A stretch of DNA of 7,088 nt from an uncultured Endomicrobiia bacterium (GTDB lineage: Bacteria; Elusimicrobiota; Endomicrobiia; Endomicrobiales; Endomicrobiaceae), in the NCBI GenBank assembly GCA_905236115.1, contig CAJOOL010000130.1:1-7088 (forward strand). The letters are read 5' to 3'. Positions 5,786-7,088 of this stretch are shown here, one piece after another (position 1 is the stretch's first letter; every line of letters starts with the position of its first letter). A program made the position numbers and the translations under genes. Under the pieces are notes generated by a model. It saw nothing but the letters and a program-made list of their open reading frames with translations, did not search any database and was not told the DNA's origin.

Positions 5786-6292
5786 TTATTTTATCAACTT
5801 GGTTTCAGCTCTTCTGTTCTTTGCCCATGCAGCTTCGTTATGTCTCTTATCTGCAGGCATTTCTTTACCGTAAGACATAGTAACTATTCTTTTCGGTTTT
5901 ATACCCAGCTGAACATAAAGTTCTTTTACTTTTACTGCTCTTTTCTGTCCCAAAGCAAGGTTATATTCCGTAGTTCCTCTTTCGTCGCAATGTCCTTCAA
6001 TAACAACATTTGCTTTCGGATTATCTTTTAAATATTTAACGTTATTTTTTATAGTATCCATAAATCTGTCGGAAACCGCACTGCTGTCAAAAGCAAAATA
6101 AATCGTTTCCAAAGCAACTTCTCTTTCAACTTCTACGCCTCTGATTGAAGGTTCTTTTGCAAACTGCTCTTCATTGCTGAGTTCTGTTGCTGCCTGATCA
6201 AAATTTTCTTCGGGTGCAACAGTCTGTTTTTTTGCACAAGCACTTACAAGCAGGCATAAAAACAAAAAACTGATTAACAAACTTTTCTTCAT
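5786..6292 (-). CDS. pal: Pal, peptidoglycan-associated outer-membrane lipoprotein
   Basis: A 168-residue lipoprotein. The signal peptide MKKSLLISFLFLCLLVSAC has a clean lipobox, V-S-A-Cys19. A short acidic linker (about 20-60) leads to an OmpA-like peptidoglycan-binding domain (about 62-168): IYFAFDSS, then VVIEGHCDERGTTEYNLALG, then QKRA, SYGKEMP and NRRAE. GHCDERGT holds the Asp103 and the NRRAE stretch holds the Arg that bind the peptidoglycan peptide in this family. The start chosen is the ATG at 6292, with AAGGAG 8 nt upstream. A longer frame to a TTG at 6349 would begin inside the -10 box of the promoter and spoil the signal peptide. In the family Pal anchors the outer membrane to the wall and is released by TolB. 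It is the first gene of the operon, unlike its usual place after tolB. Confidence 0.95.
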   Translation of the reverse strand: MKKSLLISFLFLCLLVSACAKKQTVAPEENFDQAATELSNEEQFAKEPSIRGVEVEREVALETIYFAFDSSAVSDRFMDTIKNNVKYLKDNPKANVVIEGHCDERGTTEYNLALGQKRAVKVKELYVQLGIKPKRIVTMSYGKEMPADKRHNEAAWAKNRRAETKLIK

Positions 6293-6300
6293 TACTGACT

Positions 6301-6306
6301 CTCCTT
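6301..6306 (-). promoter_or_regulatory. Ribosome binding site deciding the start of pal
   Basis: AAGGAG on the minus strand, 8 nt before the ATG at 6292. It settles the start in favour of the lipoprotein signal peptide and against upstream alternatives. Confidence 0.85.
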
Positions 6307-6348
6307 GTTTTTCGGGCATTCTGCTATGTCCGTAAATTAATAGCCCCA

Positions 6349-6378
6349 ATTATACATAAAATTTATCTTTTTTGTCAA
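6349..6378 (-). promoter_or_regulatory. Consensus sigma-70 promoter of the pal-cpoB-tolA-tolB operon
   Basis: On the minus strand TTGACA (6378-6373) and TATAAT (6354-6349) both match consensus fully, with an 18-bp spacer. Transcription should start near 6342, giving a 50-nt leader before pal. T-rich minus-strand DNA lies just upstream. I see no operator-like palindrome over it, in line with constitutive expression of an envelope housekeeping operon. Confidence 0.88.
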
Positions 6379-6504
6379 CAAAAAAATCACGATAATAAGA
6401 ATTTTATCACTTTTAAACGTTTTAAGTTTTTTGAGAATATTTTGAATTTTTTCAGGTATTTTTGTTTTGTTCGGTAAACTATTTTTTAGAAAAATTCTTT
6501 TGTC

Positions 6505-6894
6505 TCAAAGTTTTCTTTCATAATTAACCATATTTTCCCTTAATTGTTCAATCTCTTTTTTTAAAAATTCACCGTCTTTTTTCAGCAAATCATTCTCTTT
6601 TTTCAATACCGAAATTTCCAGTTCGTGTCTTTTGATTTTCTCTTCTAACAAATCTATTTTTGAAACACTTCCTTTCTCGCATTTTGCATCGGTATTTTCA
6701 ACAAAATAATCCACGGAAACATCCAGTGCCGCAGCGATTTTGGCAAGAGTGCTTGTTTTGGGGTTAGACTGTCCGTTTATCCACTGGCTGACCATTTGCT
6801 GTTTCACGCCGAGCTTATCGGCAAGATTTTTCTGAGTAAAATTTTTTCTTACCATAGCCACTTCAATTATTTTTCCGATACCGGTCTTTGCCAC
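6505..6894 (-). CDS. XRE-family HTH regulator with C-terminal coiled coil
   Basis: A 129-residue protein from a GTG start at 6894. Residues about 6-66 are an HTH_3/Cro-CI domain: FTQKNLADKLGVKQQMVSQW holds the two helices of the HTH, then INGQSNPKTSTLAKIAAALD and VSVDYFVEN, the family ending. Residues about 77-125 form a Lys/Glu/Leu heptad coiled coil, probably for dimerisation. There is no protease or ligand domain, so it is a small phage-repressor-like or antitoxin-like regulator of unknown target. A longer frame to 7029 exists, but its first 45 residues are hydrophobic/AT-rich without a ribosome binding site and run through the divergent promoter; AAGGA 8 nt before the GTG decides the start. 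It faces away from the promoter at 6926-6954, the natural candidate for control by this protein. I see no good terminator between it and pal, so read-through into pal is possible. Confidence 0.87.
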   Translation of the reverse strand: MAKTGIGKIIEVAMVRKNFTQKNLADKLGVKQQMVSQWINGQSNPKTSTLAKIAAALDVSVDYFVENTDAKCEKGSVSKIDLLEEKIKRHELEISVLKKENDLLKKDGEFLKKEIEQLRENMVNYERKL

Positions 6895-6902
6895 AGTCTT
6901 TT

Positions 6903-6907
6903 TCCTT
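6903..6907 (-). promoter_or_regulatory. Ribosome binding site deciding the GTG start of the XRE gene
   Basis: AAGGA on the minus strand, 8 nt before the GTG at 6894-6892. It supports a 129-residue protein starting right at the HTH domain. Confidence 0.75.
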
Positions 6908-6925
6908 GAATATAAAATAAAAAAC

Positions 6926-6954
6926 TTGACTTTACTTAAATTTTCTTGTATAAT
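6926..6954 (+). promoter_or_regulatory. Rightward promoter divergent from the XRE gene
   Basis: TTGACT (6926-6931) and TATAAT (6949-6954) are separated by 17 bp, a near-consensus sigma-70 promoter with start near 6961. It drives the structured leader at the window edge. On the minus strand a TATAAT (6963-6958) overlaps the start region and may be the XRE gene's own -10, although its -35 (TTATTT) is poor. Confidence 0.75.
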
Positions 6955-6958
6955 ACAA
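6946..6958. promoter_or_regulatory. Palindrome over the divergent -10 box, candidate XRE operator
   Basis: TTGTA-TAA-TACAA is a perfect inverted repeat that contains the rightward -10 box. On the minus strand TTGTATATAA (6967-6958) is followed directly by TTGTATTATA (6957 side, sharing the A/T junction), so the half-site recurs just beyond. A Cro/CI-type dimer bound here would control both directions. That the neighbouring XRE protein binds it is inference from position. Confidence 0.5.
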
Positions 6959-6960
6959 TT

Positions 6961-7088
6961 ATATACAATAAAATTAAAGTAAATAAAACAAAAGCCGAGC
7001 GAGCTGTTTTGGCATACGGCCAAAAGCATAGCACAGTTTGGTAAAAAGATAAAAACTTTGATAGGTGCTTTATCTCTCGGCGATTATA
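6961..7088 (+). ncRNA. Structured transcript start: three-way-junction leader or small RNA (partial)
   Basis: Downstream of the rightward promoter three helices nest perfectly. P1 is GCCGAG (6994-6999) with CTCGGC (7076-7081). P2 is TTTTGGC (7007-7013) with GCCAAAA (7019-7025), loop ATACG. P3 is AGATAAA (7047-7053) with TTTATCT (7069-7075), whose last base abuts P1. It matches no riboswitch or small RNA consensus that I can recall. It may be a cis-regulatory leader of a gene beyond the edge or an independent small RNA. A frame without ATG (6983 to the edge) is also open, with a late TTG at 7058, so the start of a coding region is the alternative. Confidence 0.5.

Noticed and set aside
6293..6349. 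N-terminal extension of Pal by 19 residues to a TTG at 6349.
   Set aside because: It would start inside the -10 box, upstream of the expected transcript start, and would bury the lipoprotein signal. The strong ribosome binding site belongs to the ATG at 6292.
6379..6504. Terminator for the XRE gene: a weak GATAA/TTATC hairpin (around 6391-6408) before a T-run on the minus strand.
   Set aside because: The stem is only 5 A/T-rich base pairs and is separated from the Ts, so it is not convincing.
7014..7018. Guanidine-II (mini-ykkC) riboswitch, because the P2 loop contains ACG.
   Set aside because: That class needs two hairpins with closed ACGR tetraloops. Here the loop is ATACG, and the second hairpin has a 15-nt loop without the motif.
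6895..7029. N-terminal extension of the XRE protein by 45 residues.
   Set aside because: It has no ribosome binding site, its composition is unlike the rest, and it overlaps the divergent promoter and the structured RNA. The GTG at 6894 has a good site.
7001..7088. tracrRNA-like reading of the edge RNA: AGCATAGCA (7025-7033) also occurs in the S. pyogenes tracrRNA, and GAGCTGTTTTGG/CCAAAAGCATAGC recalls a fused crRNA-tracrRNA.
   Set aside because: The putative anti-repeat is fully paired with its own neighbour (P2). No CRISPR repeats or cas genes are in the window, and a 9-nt match is weak. It would revive if a cas9 gene or an array with matching repeats lies just to the right.

Overview
The window is AT-rich bacterial DNA from a Gram-negative (diderm) organism. 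It carries most of a Tol-Pal envelope cluster on the minus strand, with TolB, a TolA/TonB-like protein, CpoB and the Pal lipoprotein. It also has a type IV pilin-like gene, and an AAA ATPase of the DUF4143 type. The pilin style, the low GC and the mobile-looking AAA ATPases remind me of Elusimicrobiota (Endomicrobium-like gut bacteria). That placement is a guess from memory and not shown by the sequence.

Layout from left to right: (1) 20-475 (+), a complete type IV pilin-like gene, followed by an intrinsic terminator at 615-658 that should work in both directions. (2) 476-964, a non-coding stretch with three tandem copies of a 23-bp unit at 727-795. (3) 965-2296 (-), an AAA ATPase/DUF4143 gene that converges on the pilin gene. 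Its probable promoter lies inside the first copy of a second array, four units at exactly 33-bp spacing (2347-2478). (4) 2638-2910 (+), the C-terminal remnant of a different ATPase family (DUF234-type C-terminus), with no recognisable N-terminal part. (5) 2965-6292 (-), the operon pal > cpoB > tolA-like > tolB, read right to left from a consensus promoter at 6349-6378. (6) 6505-6894 (-), a small XRE-type HTH regulator with a coiled-coil tail. (7) 6926-7088 (+), a divergent consensus promoter and the start of a transcript that can fold into a three-way junction before the window ends.

How the genes work together: Pal is the outer-membrane lipoprotein that binds peptidoglycan. TolB is its periplasmic partner. 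CpoB is the periplasmic coiled-coil/TPR accessory protein. The TolA-like protein spans the inner membrane and carries the S-x3-H transmembrane motif expected to contact a TolQ/TolR (or ExbB/ExbD) motor. tolQ and tolR are not in the window, and the gene order differs from the usual tolQRAB-pal-cpoB, so the motor must be encoded elsewhere. Two junctions in the operon overlap by 20 nt each, which suggests translational coupling.

The least explained parts are the two tandem-repeat arrays on either side of the ATPase gene and the structured divergent transcript at the right edge. The ATPase block (about 660-2910) looks like an accessory insertion with remnants next to a core envelope operon.
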